Shown here: piece after piece, positions 1-8,698 of the stretch
Numbering within the stretch: position 1 is the stretch's first letter
Layout: each line of letters starts with the position of its first letter
Assembly: GCF_029664245.1 (NCBI RefSeq)
Contig: NZ_JANAIE010000001.1
Location: forward strand, 458,925-522,924
Length of the DNA stretch: 64,000 nt
Direction: 5' to 3'
Origin: Profundicola chukchiensis
Lineage (GTDB): Bacteria > Bacteroidota > Bacteroidia > Flavobacteriales > Weeksellaceae
The notes under the pieces: model-generated
The model's database searches: none
Told to the model about the DNA's origin: nothing
The model's input: the letters and a program-made list of their open reading frames with translations, nothing else
Made by a program: the position numbers and the translations under genes

Positions 1-1130
1 AAATTCCTTGCGAAAAGCACTGGTTTTAAACCATCTGTGGTAAATTTATATTTTTTTCGTAATGACACTAAATTGTCAGGAAAGTTTCGGTGAATCGCCA
101 TTATTGATAAGTTTTTAAGTTCCTTCTTAGGAGATTTCACTTTTTCTAAGATTTCAAAAACCCTCCCAGGGTAGTTTTCATGTAGTTCATCCGAAGTAAA
201 AAGTTGAGTGTTGGGATGTAATTTCTTTAAATTAAACTTGATACCTAGAACTTCATTCCCACCCGACTTTTGAATGGCTGCACTGGGTTCGTATAAGTAT
301 TTTCCAATCTCGCCAAGTGGACAAGAAGCATTATCAATTTCATCTGATTTAAATTCAAAATGAGCCTGGTCGCTCTCTAAATTTACAGCTGTTATCTTAG
401 TAGTCGAAGAATTTGCTTCTTCTATTTTAACCATGATTTCCTTAACTTCATTCTTAAGTGCAACCACCTGAATTTCAGAAATTCCATCTAAGGTTTGAAG
501 CAGATAGGATAAATCAATTAATGGAGATAATTTTATTAAAACAAGTTTAGCTTTAGAAGAAATAAGCTCTAAGTGCTCTAATAAATTCGGTGTCATATCT
601 TCTAATAAAAACACGCGATTCTTTGAATCGTCCCTGCGCGATGGATCAACATACAGCACATCCCAAACTTCATTCGTGTTCTTAAGGTAGTCAATTCCAT
701 CTGTAGCTATAGAAGTAATGTTTTCTAAACCTAATTGCTTAAAGTTTGAAGCGGCTATAGCTTGTAATTCTTTGTTTTGCTCTAGATGATATACCTGCTC
801 AAAGCTTGATGCAAAAGCAATACAATCAATCCCCAGTCCTCCGGTAATATCAATCACCGACTTCCCTTCTACAATGCTTGCCTTATGGACTGCAGTTGCT
901 TCGGATGATGTTTGTTCGAGGTTTAATTTAGGTGGAAATAAGATTCCCTTTTGCTCTAAAAGCGGTATTTTTTTCTTAACTATATTTCGCCCCTGAATTT
1001 GTTGAAGCAAATCCTTCATCAAAATTTCTTCAAAGGGAGGTTTCTTAAAGGCCAAATCATGCACATTTTCGTGTTTGTGCGCCTCAAGCCAATCTTGTAC
1101 CTTCTCTTCTTTTAATCTTTCTATATCCAA
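1..1130 (-). CDS. THUMP-like class I SAM-dependent methyltransferase (3' end outside window)
   Basis: The reverse strand stays open from the left edge to about 1130, giving at least 376 residues. A Rossmann core follows an N-terminal helical region; the glycine motif reads DITGGLGIDC and a later motif reads VDPSRR, as in the Bacteroidota family with a C-terminal THUMP-like domain (PG_1098 type), thought to methylate RNA or another nucleic acid. No ATG lies nearby; a TTG at 1130, three bases after the stop of the AI-2E gene, is the likely start, so it would be the last gene of the udk operon. The C terminus is cut by the window edge. The family call is fairly safe; the substrate is unknown. 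Confidence 0.8.
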   Translation of the reverse strand, partial: MDIERLKEEKVQDWLEAHKHENVHDLAFKKPPFEEILMKDLLQQIQGRNIVKKKIPLLEQKGILFPPKLNLEQTSSEATAVHKASIVEGKSVIDITGGLGIDCIAFASSFEQVYHLEQNKELQAIAASNFKQLGLENITSIATDGIDYLKNTNEVWDVLYVDPSRRDDSKNRVFLLEDMTPNLLEHLELISSKAKLVLIKLSPLIDLSYLLQTLDGISEIQVVALKNEVKEIMVKIEEANSSTTKITAVNLESDQAHFEFKSDEIDNASCPLGEIGKYLYEPSAAIQKSGGNEVLGIKFNLKKLHPNTQLFTSDELHENYPGRVFEILEKVKSPKKELKNLSIMAIHRNFPDNLVSLRKKYKFTTDGLKPVLFARN

Positions 1131-1132
1131 GA

Positions 1133-2251
1133 TTAAATGTTTTTGGTTATGCTCTGTACAAACTTAAACTCAGAGAAAAATTCCTTTAAAATTACTCTTA
1201 AAATAGTATAGCTAGGTACTGCCAATATGATTCCTCCAACGCCTGCTAAAAGTCCACCTATTATTAAAATTAAAAATATTTCTAACGGATGTGACTTCAC
1301 ACTTCTAGAGTAAATCAACGGCTGATTCACAAAGTTATCTACCAATTGCGCCACGATATACCCCCCTGCAATCCAATAAATTCTTGGTAAAATATGTTGG
1401 TTAAACATAAAACCTTGTAAGTATAAATTACTCATACTTAATAAGATAAATACAAAAAAACCAACAAACGGCCCAAGATAGGGTACAATATTACACAAGG
1501 CACAAAGAAGCGCTATTATTAATGCTTTATCTGCCTCAATTCCACCAATCGCAAGTAGAATTGTGTAATAAATGGAGAACATTATAATCACTTGCAACGT
1601 CAAACCGATAAAGTAACGTGATAACAAGTTTTTAATATCAGAAATTACTCCAGCAACACGTGGAGTTGCCTTGTCCGGAATTGGCGACAGCAACATACTG
1701 TTGAATAAGTTTCTCTCTTTTAAAAAGAAAAATGATATAAATAAAACCGAAAAACTTCCGATCCCAAAGTTCGTAAGAACGTTGACAATATTTGAAAACC
1801 AATTAGTTATAATACTTAAATCAAAAGTTTTATCTAATCCAGTTTTAAGAAAATCATCAAGTACATTGATTTTATAACGCTTCAAACCAGCATTTAAGGC
1901 ATTCAACTGATCCATAATCACCGCCTGAATTTCGGTGGTATCCATGCTGGTAATAGTCTCGGCTTGTTGTAACAATAGAGGCACAAAATAGTAGAGCGAG
2001 ACGGATAATAAAACAATGAAAATTAGAATTGTAATGGCCGCACTAAAAGTTGAACCAAGACCTAACTTCCGATGGAGCAGAAACATAAATGGTCTTCCCA
2101 TCAAGGCGATTACAGCCGCTAAAATTATATAAACAAAAACTACACGAATGGTAAAAATTAACCATAAAAACAAAGCAAGGATACACAGCGCAATAATGGC
2201 TATGATAATACCTTCTGCAATGCTTCTAGAATTTTCGTTAAGTTTTATCAT
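1133..2251 (-). CDS. AI-2E family transporter (PerM-like membrane protein)
   Basis: The 372-residue protein has the AI-2E/PerM layout: two closely spaced N-terminal membrane segments, a third near residue 65, a central soluble part (about 90-150), then a membrane block with LSRYFIGLTLQ and a C-terminal pair of long hydrophobic stretches around LLAGVGGIILAVPSY. Members export small molecules or ions; the autoinducer-2 role is proven for few, so the substrate is unknown. Its first 14 bases overlap the end of the methylmalonyl-CoA mutase gene, so the two are co-transcribed and probably translationally coupled. Length is normal for the family. Confidence 0.85.
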   Translation of the reverse strand: MIKLNENSRSIAEGIIIAIIALCILALFLWLIFTIRVVFVYIILAAVIALMGRPFMFLLHRKLGLGSTFSAAITILIFIVLLSVSLYYFVPLLLQQAETITSMDTTEIQAVIMDQLNALNAGLKRYKINVLDDFLKTGLDKTFDLSIITNWFSNIVNVLTNFGIGSFSVLFISFFFLKERNLFNSMLLSPIPDKATPRVAGVISDIKNLLSRYFIGLTLQVIIMFSIYYTILLAIGGIEADKALIIALLCALCNIVPYLGPFVGFFVFILLSMSNLYLQGFMFNQHILPRIYWIAGGYIVAQLVDNFVNQPLIYSRSVKSHPLEIFLILIIGGLLAGVGGIILAVPSYTILRVILKEFFSEFKFVQSITKNI

Positions 2252-3518
2252 ACTCTTTTTCAGCTCCTTCTGCTAGTCGTTTTAAAGTTATGGTTTGAAA
2301 TAATGTTTTACCAACACCTTGATATTTAGGCTTTATGCTATACTTCATAAAGTCATCGTCTTTTTTAGGGAATTTATTCACCCCAATAAGACTAATTTCT
2401 TGGTTCTCGAATTTATCCTGCTCTTTCTTTGCCGAAGAACTAATCATTTTCTGAATTTTGGCATTTTTCAACCCAGTAATAAAACCTCCTTCTGATTCTA
2501 ATCTTTTGAAGATTTCCCAAGCTTTTTCAGCCAATTGATGCGTAAGCGATTCTAAATAAAAAGCTCCTTTTAATGGATCAACATAATGATTCAAGAAAGA
2601 CTCCTCTCTTAAAATAAATTGTTGTTTAAAGCCCAACTCTACCGCTAAGTCCTTTTGTTCAACAAATAACTCATCATATGGATGAACCATTACAAAATCA
2701 GCTCCTGCCATAATTCCAGCAGCTGCTTCATATGTAGTTCTAATGATATTGTTGTATCTATCTAATACAGATTTATTTCTAACAGATGACTCCGCTAAGA
2801 CTTTCAAGTTTGAAGTTGTTTCGTTAGCTTCAGCTAAATTTGCCCAAAGAATTCTCAAAGCACGAAGTTTAGCAATCTCGAAAAAGAAATTACTTCCAAC
2901 AGCAGTCTTCACCAATACATCAGATAAAATCGCCTTATCTCCTGTCAATTGAACATACTCCTGCCCCACCAACAGCATTAATGCTAATTGCTCTGCGTGA
3001 TTAGCTCCAGCATTTTGATATCTAGAAATATCAATCGAAATTTTGTTTTTATAATTAGATTGAGCAACTTTTTTCAAGCTCTCAACAGCTGATTCCAATG
3101 ATTTGTCTGGATAATTACCAAATTGCGCCAAATCACCTAAAAAATCCCAATTGATATAAGTGTTATTATTAATAGCTTCGGTGGCAGGTTGAACATTCGT
3201 GTAATCCACAAAAAGCATTTCGTTGGCACTCGCTTGAAAAGCTTCTGTTTGATCAGAATTTAAAAATACGCCATCTACACTACCATAAGAAATGTCTACA
3301 TCTGGAATAAAAGTAGAAATGATTTTCCAAGTGTTTTCCTTAGACACAAAATTGTCTTGAGCCTTGTCTTTAGATGTATACAAAGGCTTCACTTGGAATC
3401 CTTCTGCTGTGTCCCAGCACAAAGTTTTTGTAAAATCAGCGCCTTTTAATTCGGCTTGCACCTGATTTTTCCATTGTTGCTCGTCTGTAGCTTCAAAATT
3501 TTTAAATAAATCACTCAT
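2238..3518 (-). CDS. mutA: methylmalonyl-CoA mutase small (beta) subunit
   Basis: The 426-residue protein has the TIM-barrel fold of the mutase family (opening FEATDEQQWKNQVQAELKG, later NNIIRTTYEAAAGIMAGADF and DPLKGAFYLESLTHQLAEKAW) but lacks the C-terminal cobalamin-binding domain, as expected of the non-catalytic partner that interconverts methylmalonyl-CoA and succinyl-CoA with the large subunit. It is shorter than actinobacterial small subunits (over 600 residues), near the usual flavobacterial size. The large subunit gene, often next door in Flavobacteriales, is absent here; an AI-2E gene takes that position. It overlaps the ftsB-like gene by 8 bases upstream and the AI-2E gene by 14 downstream. 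Confidence 0.9.
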   Translation of the reverse strand: MSDLFKNFEATDEQQWKNQVQAELKGADFTKTLCWDTAEGFQVKPLYTSKDKAQDNFVSKENTWKIISTFIPDVDISYGSVDGVFLNSDQTEAFQASANEMLFVDYTNVQPATEAINNNTYINWDFLGDLAQFGNYPDKSLESAVESLKKVAQSNYKNKISIDISRYQNAGANHAEQLALMLLVGQEYVQLTGDKAILSDVLVKTAVGSNFFFEIAKLRALRILWANLAEANETTSNLKVLAESSVRNKSVLDRYNNIIRTTYEAAAGIMAGADFVMVHPYDELFVEQKDLAVELGFKQQFILREESFLNHYVDPLKGAFYLESLTHQLAEKAWEIFKRLESEGGFITGLKNAKIQKMISSSAKKEQDKFENQEISLIGVNKFPKKDDDFMKYSIKPKYQGVGKTLFQTITLKRLAEGAEKEYDKT

Positions 3519-3834
3519 ACTCTAGACTATCTTTTTTTTCAATTACAAAAATATCTTCATTCTCTTTTTTCATGAGATACTTTTCTCTTGCTAATCGCTC
3601 GTACTCTCTTGGATCTTTCTCCATTCGGTCAAGATGATTTTGTTCTTTTTCTATTTCAGCTTTAAAATAAGCTCTCTCTTCTCTCAAATTTACAATGTCA
3701 TCATCTAAATCCTTGTGTAATAAATAAGAGTTTTGATCAAAAAAAACCATCCACACAACGAAAGCTAGTCCTACAATAAAATATTTATTGAGGAGGTAAT
3801 TATACCATTTCATTTTAGTGGTTTCTTCTGACAT
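3511..3834 (-). CDS. FtsB/DivIC-like septum formation initiator
   Basis: This 107-residue protein has a short cytoplasmic start, one membrane segment (about residues 16-32) and a charged, predicted coiled-coil stretch (about 38-85) ending in the family-typical EYERLAREKYLMKKENEDIF. FtsB/DivIC proteins form a bitopic divisome subcomplex with FtsL and FtsQ/DivIB. It sits between udk (1-base overlap, TAATG) and mutA (8-base overlap), a gene order I recognise from other Flavobacteriales. Orthology to a named division gene is inferred from topology and motif. Confidence 0.85.
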   Translation of the reverse strand: MSEETTKMKWYNYLLNKYFIVGLAFVVWMVFFDQNSYLLHKDLDDDIVNLREERAYFKAEIEKEQNHLDRMEKDPREYERLAREKYLMKKENEDIFVIEKKDSLEYE

Positions 3835-4454
3835 TATTTTTGAGAAATTAATCGATTTTTAATTACGGTTGTCATTACATCAATCGCCACATCATTCTTC
3901 TTTTTCTCATTCGGAATGATTAAATCTGCATACTTCTTAGTAGGCTCAATAAACTGCTCGTGCATTGGTTTCAATGTCTTTTTATAACGAGAAATTACTT
4001 CTTCTAAATCCCTGCCTCTATCCTGGATATCTCTCTTGATACGTCTGATCAACCTTTCGTCTGAATCTGCATGCACATAGATTTTCAGGTCAAACATCTC
4101 TCTAAGTTGAGCATCAGTTAATACCAAGATACCCTCTACAATCACTACATTTTTGGGTGGCGTCACCAATGTTTCATCAGTACGAGTGTGAGTTAAAAAA
4201 GAGTAAACAGGTTGCTCAATCGTTTCACCTCTTTTCAACTTTTTTAAATCCTCTACCAAAAGTTCAAAATCTATAGACCTTGGGTGATCGAAGTTGATTT
4301 GAATTCTCTCCTCAAAAGATAAATGACTGCTATCATGATAATAATTATCTTGAGAAATCACGATAACATCATCAGATGATAATTGATTTAAAATGTTGTG
4401 AACCACAGTGGTTTTACCCGATCCAGTTCCTCCCGCTATTCCAATTATCAGCAT
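3834..4454 (-). CDS. udk: uridine kinase
   Basis: The 206-residue protein phosphorylates uridine and cytidine with ATP or GTP in the pyrimidine salvage pathway. The P-loop GGTGSGKT lies at residues 8-15, followed by SQDNYYHD, the NFDHPRSIDF segment and HTRTDET, all characteristic of uridine kinases; length is standard. It is the first gene of a tightly packed minus-strand operon (udk, ftsB-like, mutA, AI-2E, methyltransferase). A TAACTTTG -7 box lies 15 nt upstream of its ATG. Confidence 0.95.
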   Translation of the reverse strand: MLIIGIAGGTGSGKTTVVHNILNQLSSDDVIVISQDNYYHDSSHLSFEERIQINFDHPRSIDFELLVEDLKKLKRGETIEQPVYSFLTHTRTDETLVTPPKNVVIVEGILVLTDAQLREMFDLKIYVHADSDERLIRRIKRDIQDRGRDLEEVISRYKKTLKPMHEQFIEPTKKYADLIIPNEKKKNDVAIDVMTTVIKNRLISQK

Positions 4455-4469
4455 AAATAAAGATTTTCA

Positions 4470-4477
4470 CAAAGTTA
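4470..4477 (-). promoter_or_regulatory. -7 promoter box (TAACTTTG) for udk operon
   Basis: On the minus strand this reads TAACTTTG, an exact match to the Bacteroidota -7 consensus TAnnTTTG, 15 nt before the udk start codon. No clear -33 TTG was found. Confidence 0.5.
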
Positions 4478-4595
4478 ATAAAAGCATTTAGTAATTGGGA
4501 ATGATTTATTCTTAAAACTTTAACAAGTTACAAAAAGAAAATTAGATAACTAATTTCCAATTACTTAATAACATTTTAAAGGATTTAAATATAAA

Positions 4596-5501
4596 TTATA
4601 CAGCTGTAGTCATCAGTATTCCAAAGCCAAAAATCAAAGCAAAAGCCAAGGCTAAAAGTGCCATTTTCTTTAATTCAGCATCTAGCATTTTATACTCTTG
4701 GGTATTTCCTACTTTAATCATCAATAAAATAGCAGGAATTAACAATATTAAATAAGCAAACTGAAACCACTCAATCACAGGCTGTTGCAGAATATAAATT
4801 AAAGCTAAAACAAAAGGGGTAAACATTAAAAATGCATGATAATATTTAGCATAAAATAAACCTAACATCACAGCAACCGTGTTTTTGTTGGCACGCTTAT
4901 CCTGCGGAATATCGCGCATATTATTTAAGTTTAAAACCGCAGTGCTCAACAAACCGATCGCCGCTGCCGGCAAAAGTAAAATTGCATCAAAGGTTTTTGT
5001 AAACAGCATATAGGTTCCAATCACAGAAACCAAACCAAAGAAAATAAATACAAAAACATCACCTAAAGCTCTATATCCATAAGCTTTGTCTCCAACGGTG
5101 TATGAAATTGCCGCCCAAACCGATGCAATACCTAAAACGAAATAAGTCGCAAATAATTCAATATGATCAGGTAAGTAGGCCAATGCAATCAAAGCTAAAG
5201 CTGAAATTCCAGACAAAACAGCCATAATCTTAACGGCCTTTTTCATGGATTCCGCACTAATATCTCCCGAAGCAACAGCTCTTTTCTCACCAGTTCGGTC
5301 TTTGTCGGTTCCTTTAATTCCATCGCCATAATCGTTGGCGTAATTAGATAAAACTTGCAACAAAAGCGTGGTTACACAAGCCAAAGCAAAAAGTAACCCA
5401 TCAAATTGACCTTGATATGCAGCCAATAAGCTTCCTAAAAAAATTCCGCTGATAGATAGCGGAAGCGTTCTTAGCCTTGCGGCACTGATCCAATTTTTCA
5501 T
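4596..5501 (-). CDS. menA: 1,4-dihydroxy-2-naphthoate polyprenyltransferase
   Basis: A 301-residue integral membrane prenyltransferase of the UbiA superfamily that attaches the polyprenyl tail to 1,4-dihydroxy-2-naphthoate in menaquinone synthesis. The first aspartate-rich motif is NDYGDGIKGTDKDR (residues 56-69), preceded by the RLRTLPLS start typical of MenA; the second is NNMRDIPQDKRANKNT near residue 193. Eight or nine hydrophobic segments are visible. Two other probable menaquinone genes (isochorismate synthase, hotdog thioesterase) lie about 2 kb away, though not in the same transcript. A 109-codon unknown gene ends 10 nt upstream. Confidence 0.93.
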   Translation of the reverse strand: MKNWISAARLRTLPLSISGIFLGSLLAAYQGQFDGLLFALACVTTLLLQVLSNYANDYGDGIKGTDKDRTGEKRAVASGDISAESMKKAVKIMAVLSGISALALIALAYLPDHIELFATYFVLGIASVWAAISYTVGDKAYGYRALGDVFVFIFFGLVSVIGTYMLFTKTFDAILLLPAAAIGLLSTAVLNLNNMRDIPQDKRANKNTVAVMLGLFYAKYYHAFLMFTPFVLALIYILQQPVIEWFQFAYLILLIPAILLMIKVGNTQEYKMLDAELKKMALLALAFALIFGFGILMTTAV

Positions 5502-5511
5502 TCAGCAAAAA

Positions 5512-5841
5512 TCATAAATATTTTTCAAATGATAAGCCTGAAACTTGAGAAAGTGGCAAACCATCAAATATCTCTGATATAATTTTCTTGCATTTATTTT
5601 TAGTAAAATAACCTTGGTACGAGCCACCTAAGTGCGGTTTTGGGATTTCTATCAACCATACATACTTGTTGTATTTCATGAACTGTAGGGTTTCTTGATG
5701 TTCATCTACCAAACCGATATAGCTACCATCGTCTTCAGAAATATTATTAAATATATCTAAAGCCTGCCATACACTAGCCTCTAGAGGAGCGTTCGTAGGC
5801 ACACAAATGTTATTAGTATAGTCTTTAAAATAAAGTAGCAT
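5512..5841 (-). CDS. uncharacterised 109-residue protein
   Basis: I do not recognise this family. The protein is soluble, without signal peptide or membrane segment, acidic in the middle (NNISEDDGSYIGLVDEHQ) and ends in a lysine-rich then hydrophobic tail (KNKCKKIISEIFDGLPLSQ). It stops 10 nt before menA on the same strand, so it is probably co-transcribed, and it has two cysteines. Size and look recall small immunity-type proteins, but no toxin gene is nearby. The reading frame fills a gap between two well-supported genes, which is the main reason to accept it. Confidence 0.6.
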   Translation of the reverse strand: MLLYFKDYTNNICVPTNAPLEASVWQALDIFNNISEDDGSYIGLVDEHQETLQFMKYNKYVWLIEIPKPHLGGSYQGYFTKNKCKKIISEIFDGLPLSQVSGLSFEKYL

Positions 5842-6001
5842 AGAGCTAATTTAGTAAAAAATATTTTTAATTCAATATTTTTTTTTGCCTTAACTTCTGA
5901 TAAACAATAAATTGTCAGAATCAAGAGCTTTTCATTATGATTTCTTAAACCATCTGCATTTAATTTTAAAGCTAGATTTAAGTTAAACAAATTTTAACAT
6001 G

Positions 6002-6009
6002 TATCTTTG
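6002..6009 (+). promoter_or_regulatory. -7 promoter box (TATCTTTG) for ackA
   Basis: TATCTTTG is an exact match to TAnnTTTG, 25 nt upstream of the ackA ATG. The preceding bases are AT-rich with no clear TTG at -33. Confidence 0.5.
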
Positions 6010-6034
6010 TCTATCATTTTTTTAAAGTAGTCAC

Positions 6035-7222
6035 ATGAAGGTATTGGTTATCAATTCAGGAAGTTCGTCTATTAAGTTTCAATTGTTTAAAATGCCCGAA
6101 CAGGAAGTTATTGCTTCTGGTTTAGTTGAGAAAATTGGTCTTAAAAATGGTGAAATCCATTACAATACCCAGAAGAAATCCGTAAACATCGAAATGGAAA
6201 TCCCTGATCACGCAGTGGGATTACGCGAAGTTGTAAATTTATTGATGAGTTCTGCTTCCGGAGTGATTTCAAATGTTGATGAAATTGAAATGATTGGACA
6301 TCGTGTGGTACATGGCGGTAAGGAATTTTTGAACACCGTTGAGATTAATCAGGATGCAATAGATAGAATCAAAAGCTTATTCAACTTGGCTCCGCTGCAC
6401 AATCCACCAAACCATGTGGGAATTGTAGTAGCTCAAGATATCTTCCCTAATGCGAGACAAATTGCTGTGTTCGACACCTCGTTTCACCAAACGATTCCAG
6501 AGAAGGCACACACATTTGCTATTCCATTGAAATTCCGAGATGAACATGACATTCGTTTGTATGGATTCCATGGAATTTCTCATCATTATGTTTCTCAAAA
6601 AGCGATTGAATATTTACACAATCCAAAAGCTAAATTGATAGTAATACATTTAGGTAATGGTTGCTCGATGACAGCAGTTAAAGATGGAAAAAGTATTGAT
6701 CACTCATTAGGATTTGGACCTAATCAAGGTTTAATCATGGGAACCAGAAGTGGCGACATCGATCAAGGTGTTATTTTCTATTTAATGGAGAAATTCAACA
6801 TGGGCGCTCAAGAGGTTTCTGATTTACTAACCAAAAAGAGTGGAATGCTTGGTCTGACTGGCGACAGTGACTTGCGCGGCATCGAAGAAAGAGCTAATAA
6901 TGGAGATGAAACTGCTCAATTAGCCCTGGAAATGAATACTTACAGAATTAAAAAATATATTGGTACTTATACAGCCGTATTAAATGGTTTAGATGCTATT
7001 GTTTTCACAGCGGGAATCGGCGAAAATAGCGAGTTAATTCGCGCTAAAGTATGTGAAGACATGAGCTATTTCGGAATTGAATTAGATGCTAACAAAAACA
7101 GTATCCGTTCTAAAGAAATCCGCGAAATCTCTACAGAATACAGCAGAACAAAAGTATTGGTAATTCCAACCAACGAAGAGTTGCAAATTGCCAAGGAGTG
7201 TTTCGCGTTTCAGCAGAAATAA
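6035..7222 (+). CDS. ackA: acetate kinase
   Basis: This 395-residue enzyme interconverts acetate plus ATP with acetyl phosphate plus ADP. Visible motifs are the N-terminal NSGSSSIKFQLF, HRVVHGG, FDTSFHQTIP, the HLGNGCSMTAV phosphate-binding loop and the C-terminal FTAGIGENS. Length matches the family. The usual partner phosphotransacetylase (pta) is not beside it. It is flanked by the divergent menA-side operon and the convergent isochorismate synthase gene, so it is probably transcribed alone from the TATCTTTG box. Confidence 0.96.
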   Translation: MKVLVINSGSSSIKFQLFKMPEQEVIASGLVEKIGLKNGEIHYNTQKKSVNIEMEIPDHAVGLREVVNLLMSSASGVISNVDEIEMIGHRVVHGGKEFLNTVEINQDAIDRIKSLFNLAPLHNPPNHVGIVVAQDIFPNARQIAVFDTSFHQTIPEKAHTFAIPLKFRDEHDIRLYGFHGISHHYVSQKAIEYLHNPKAKLIVIHLGNGCSMTAVKDGKSIDHSLGFGPNQGLIMGTRSGDIDQGVIFYLMEKFNMGAQEVSDLLTKKSGMLGLTGDSDLRGIEERANNGDETAQLALEMNTYRIKKYIGTYTAVLNGLDAIVFTAGIGENSELIRAKVCEDMSYFGIELDANKNSIRSKEIREISTEYSRTKVLVIPTNEELQIAKECFAFQQK

Positions 7223-7233
7223 TAAATTAAAAA

Positions 7234-8202
7234 CTAAGAAAGTAGCGCCTTAGATTTCCATTCGGTTTCTTGCCATTCTTTTTCAGCATCACTTTCAGCT
7301 AAAAGTCCGCCGCCAACATAGGCTGCCAACTTATTAGCAAAGACTTGTGCACATCTTAAATTGACATAAACTTCGGTGTAATCTTTAGATATAACACCAA
7401 AATAACCTGTATAAAAACTTCTATCATAGCCCTCATTTTCTAATATAAATTGATGGGCTTTTTCTTTAGGCATACCACAAACCGCCGGCGTCGGATGCAA
7501 CAAGTTACATATTCTCTCTGGATCATGCTCTTGTTTTAACTGCGCCGAAAACTTTGTTTTTAAATGCTGAATCTCACCTAAACTAATAGTTTTCGTTTCT
7601 CCTTTGTTTGGATTAAAATCTTTTAAATAACTATAGACATAATCCACGACCAATTGATGCTCTTTGTATTCTTTTTCTGTCCAATCTCTGTTATCAGAAA
7701 CAGCTTTTGTACTTGCTAAAGCAACAGTAGTCAATTCATTATTATCGATTTGAACAAGTTTTTCTGGACTTGCTCCCATCCAAGTTTCACCATTAAAATT
7801 AGCCAAATAAACCATGGCTTTTGGATATTTATGAGCCAAGTGAACTAATTTCTCACCAAAATCTTCATTAAAATCCGCATATTTAATTCGACTAAAAATC
7901 ACCTTATCGAGTTCATCATTTTTTAAAGCTTCAATAAAGTAATTACAGCGCTCGATATATTCATCATGTGACTGCTCTTTTACCGATTGATCGATGGGCT
8001 TTAAATTTAAATCAAACTCCACCTTTGATAATTCATCATAACTCAAACTAGCTTCATCTTTTTTATATAGACGATGTGTAATTTTGTTATCGAACGAATG
8101 AAATACAAAGTAAGTTTCCTCTTCTTTTTCGCCTAAATTCCATAGCTTAAAATGACTTTCGTTGGGCGCTCTAAAAAGGACAAAATCTTGGGTGATTTTC
8201 AT
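7234..8202 (-). CDS. menF: isochorismate synthase (MenF/EntC type)
   Basis: The 322-residue chorismate-binding enzyme converts chorismate to isochorismate. The C-terminal active-site half is clear: HPTPAVCGMPKEKA, FYTGYFGVISKDYTEVYVNLR and YVGGGLLAESDAEKEWQETEWK. It is shorter than E. coli MenF (about 430) because the N-terminal region is reduced, as in other flavobacterial members. It follows a hotdog thioesterase by 12 nt on the same strand; that enzyme is a candidate for DHNA-CoA hydrolysis, so a menaquinone role is more likely than a siderophore role, as no siderophore genes are nearby. It converges on ackA with an 11-nt gap. Confidence 0.88.
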   Translation of the reverse strand: MKITQDFVLFRAPNESHFKLWNLGEKEEETYFVFHSFDNKITHRLYKKDEASLSYDELSKVEFDLNLKPIDQSVKEQSHDEYIERCNYFIEALKNDELDKVIFSRIKYADFNEDFGEKLVHLAHKYPKAMVYLANFNGETWMGASPEKLVQIDNNELTTVALASTKAVSDNRDWTEKEYKEHQLVVDYVYSYLKDFNPNKGETKTISLGEIQHLKTKFSAQLKQEHDPERICNLLHPTPAVCGMPKEKAHQFILENEGYDRSFYTGYFGVISKDYTEVYVNLRCAQVFANKLAAYVGGGLLAESDAEKEWQETEWKSKALLS

Positions 8203-8214
8203 AGATAATTTAGC

Positions 8215-8649
8215 TTAAGATTTAGCTGACTTTCTTTTAATGTCAATAATTTTGGTAGTAAGAATTGCATTTGAAATTAAATTATCATTTTCATCATGAA
8301 CTCTAATATCAATCACATGCATGCCTCTACCTTTTCTAATGAATGATCCTTTGGCAAAAACCTTTCCTTCTCGCACAGATTTTAAATGATAAATATTCAA
8401 ATTAGTCCCCACAGAACCTTCTTCTTTATCAACACATTGCACCGCCGACAAAACACTTCCAACGGTTTCGGCCAACACAGCAGTTGCTCCACCATGCAAA
8501 AGACCATAAGGTTGATGAACCTTTGAATTCACTTCCATAGACGCCGTTAATGTATCGCCCGTAAAATCAATATATTCAATACCAAGTAATTCCATCATGG
8601 TATTTTTGTTCGTTGCATTCATCTGCGCTAAAACCTTATCTTTATCCAT
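8215..8649 (-). CDS. PaaI-family hotdog thioesterase, candidate DHNA-CoA thioesterase
   Basis: A 144-residue single hotdog-fold protein. The motif LLHGGATAVLAETVGS (residues 50-65) carries the family's conserved HGG and the catalytic acidic residue (Glu61). This subfamily hydrolyses acyl- or aryl-CoA; position directly before the isochorismate synthase suggests the 1,4-dihydroxy-2-naphthoyl-CoA step of menaquinone synthesis, but general phenylacetyl-CoA-type activity cannot be excluded. Two candidate -7 boxes lie upstream at 8672-8689. Confidence 0.82.
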   Translation of the reverse strand: MDKDKVLAQMNATNKNTMMELLGIEYIDFTGDTLTASMEVNSKVHQPYGLLHGGATAVLAETVGSVLSAVQCVDKEEGSVGTNLNIYHLKSVREGKVFAKGSFIRKGRGMHVIDIRVHDENDNLISNAILTTKIIDIKRKSAKS

Positions 8650-8671
8650 CTTTTTTATGTTTCTTTAAACT

Positions 8672-8689
8672 CAAAAGTAATCAAAACTA
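8672..8689 (-). promoter_or_regulatory. two staggered -7 boxes for thioesterase-menF operon
   Basis: On the minus strand TACTTTTG (8679-8672) and TAGTTTTG (8689-8682) both match TAnnTTTG, 10 bp apart, 22 and 32 nt before the ATG at 8649. Which is used cannot be told from sequence. Confidence 0.4.
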
Positions 8690-8698
8690 AGCTATTTT

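Noticed and set aside
5781..5990. 69-codon minus-strand frame overlapping the 109-residue gene
   Set aside because: Shares most of its length with a better-supported frame and has an AT-rich, non-protein-like composition.
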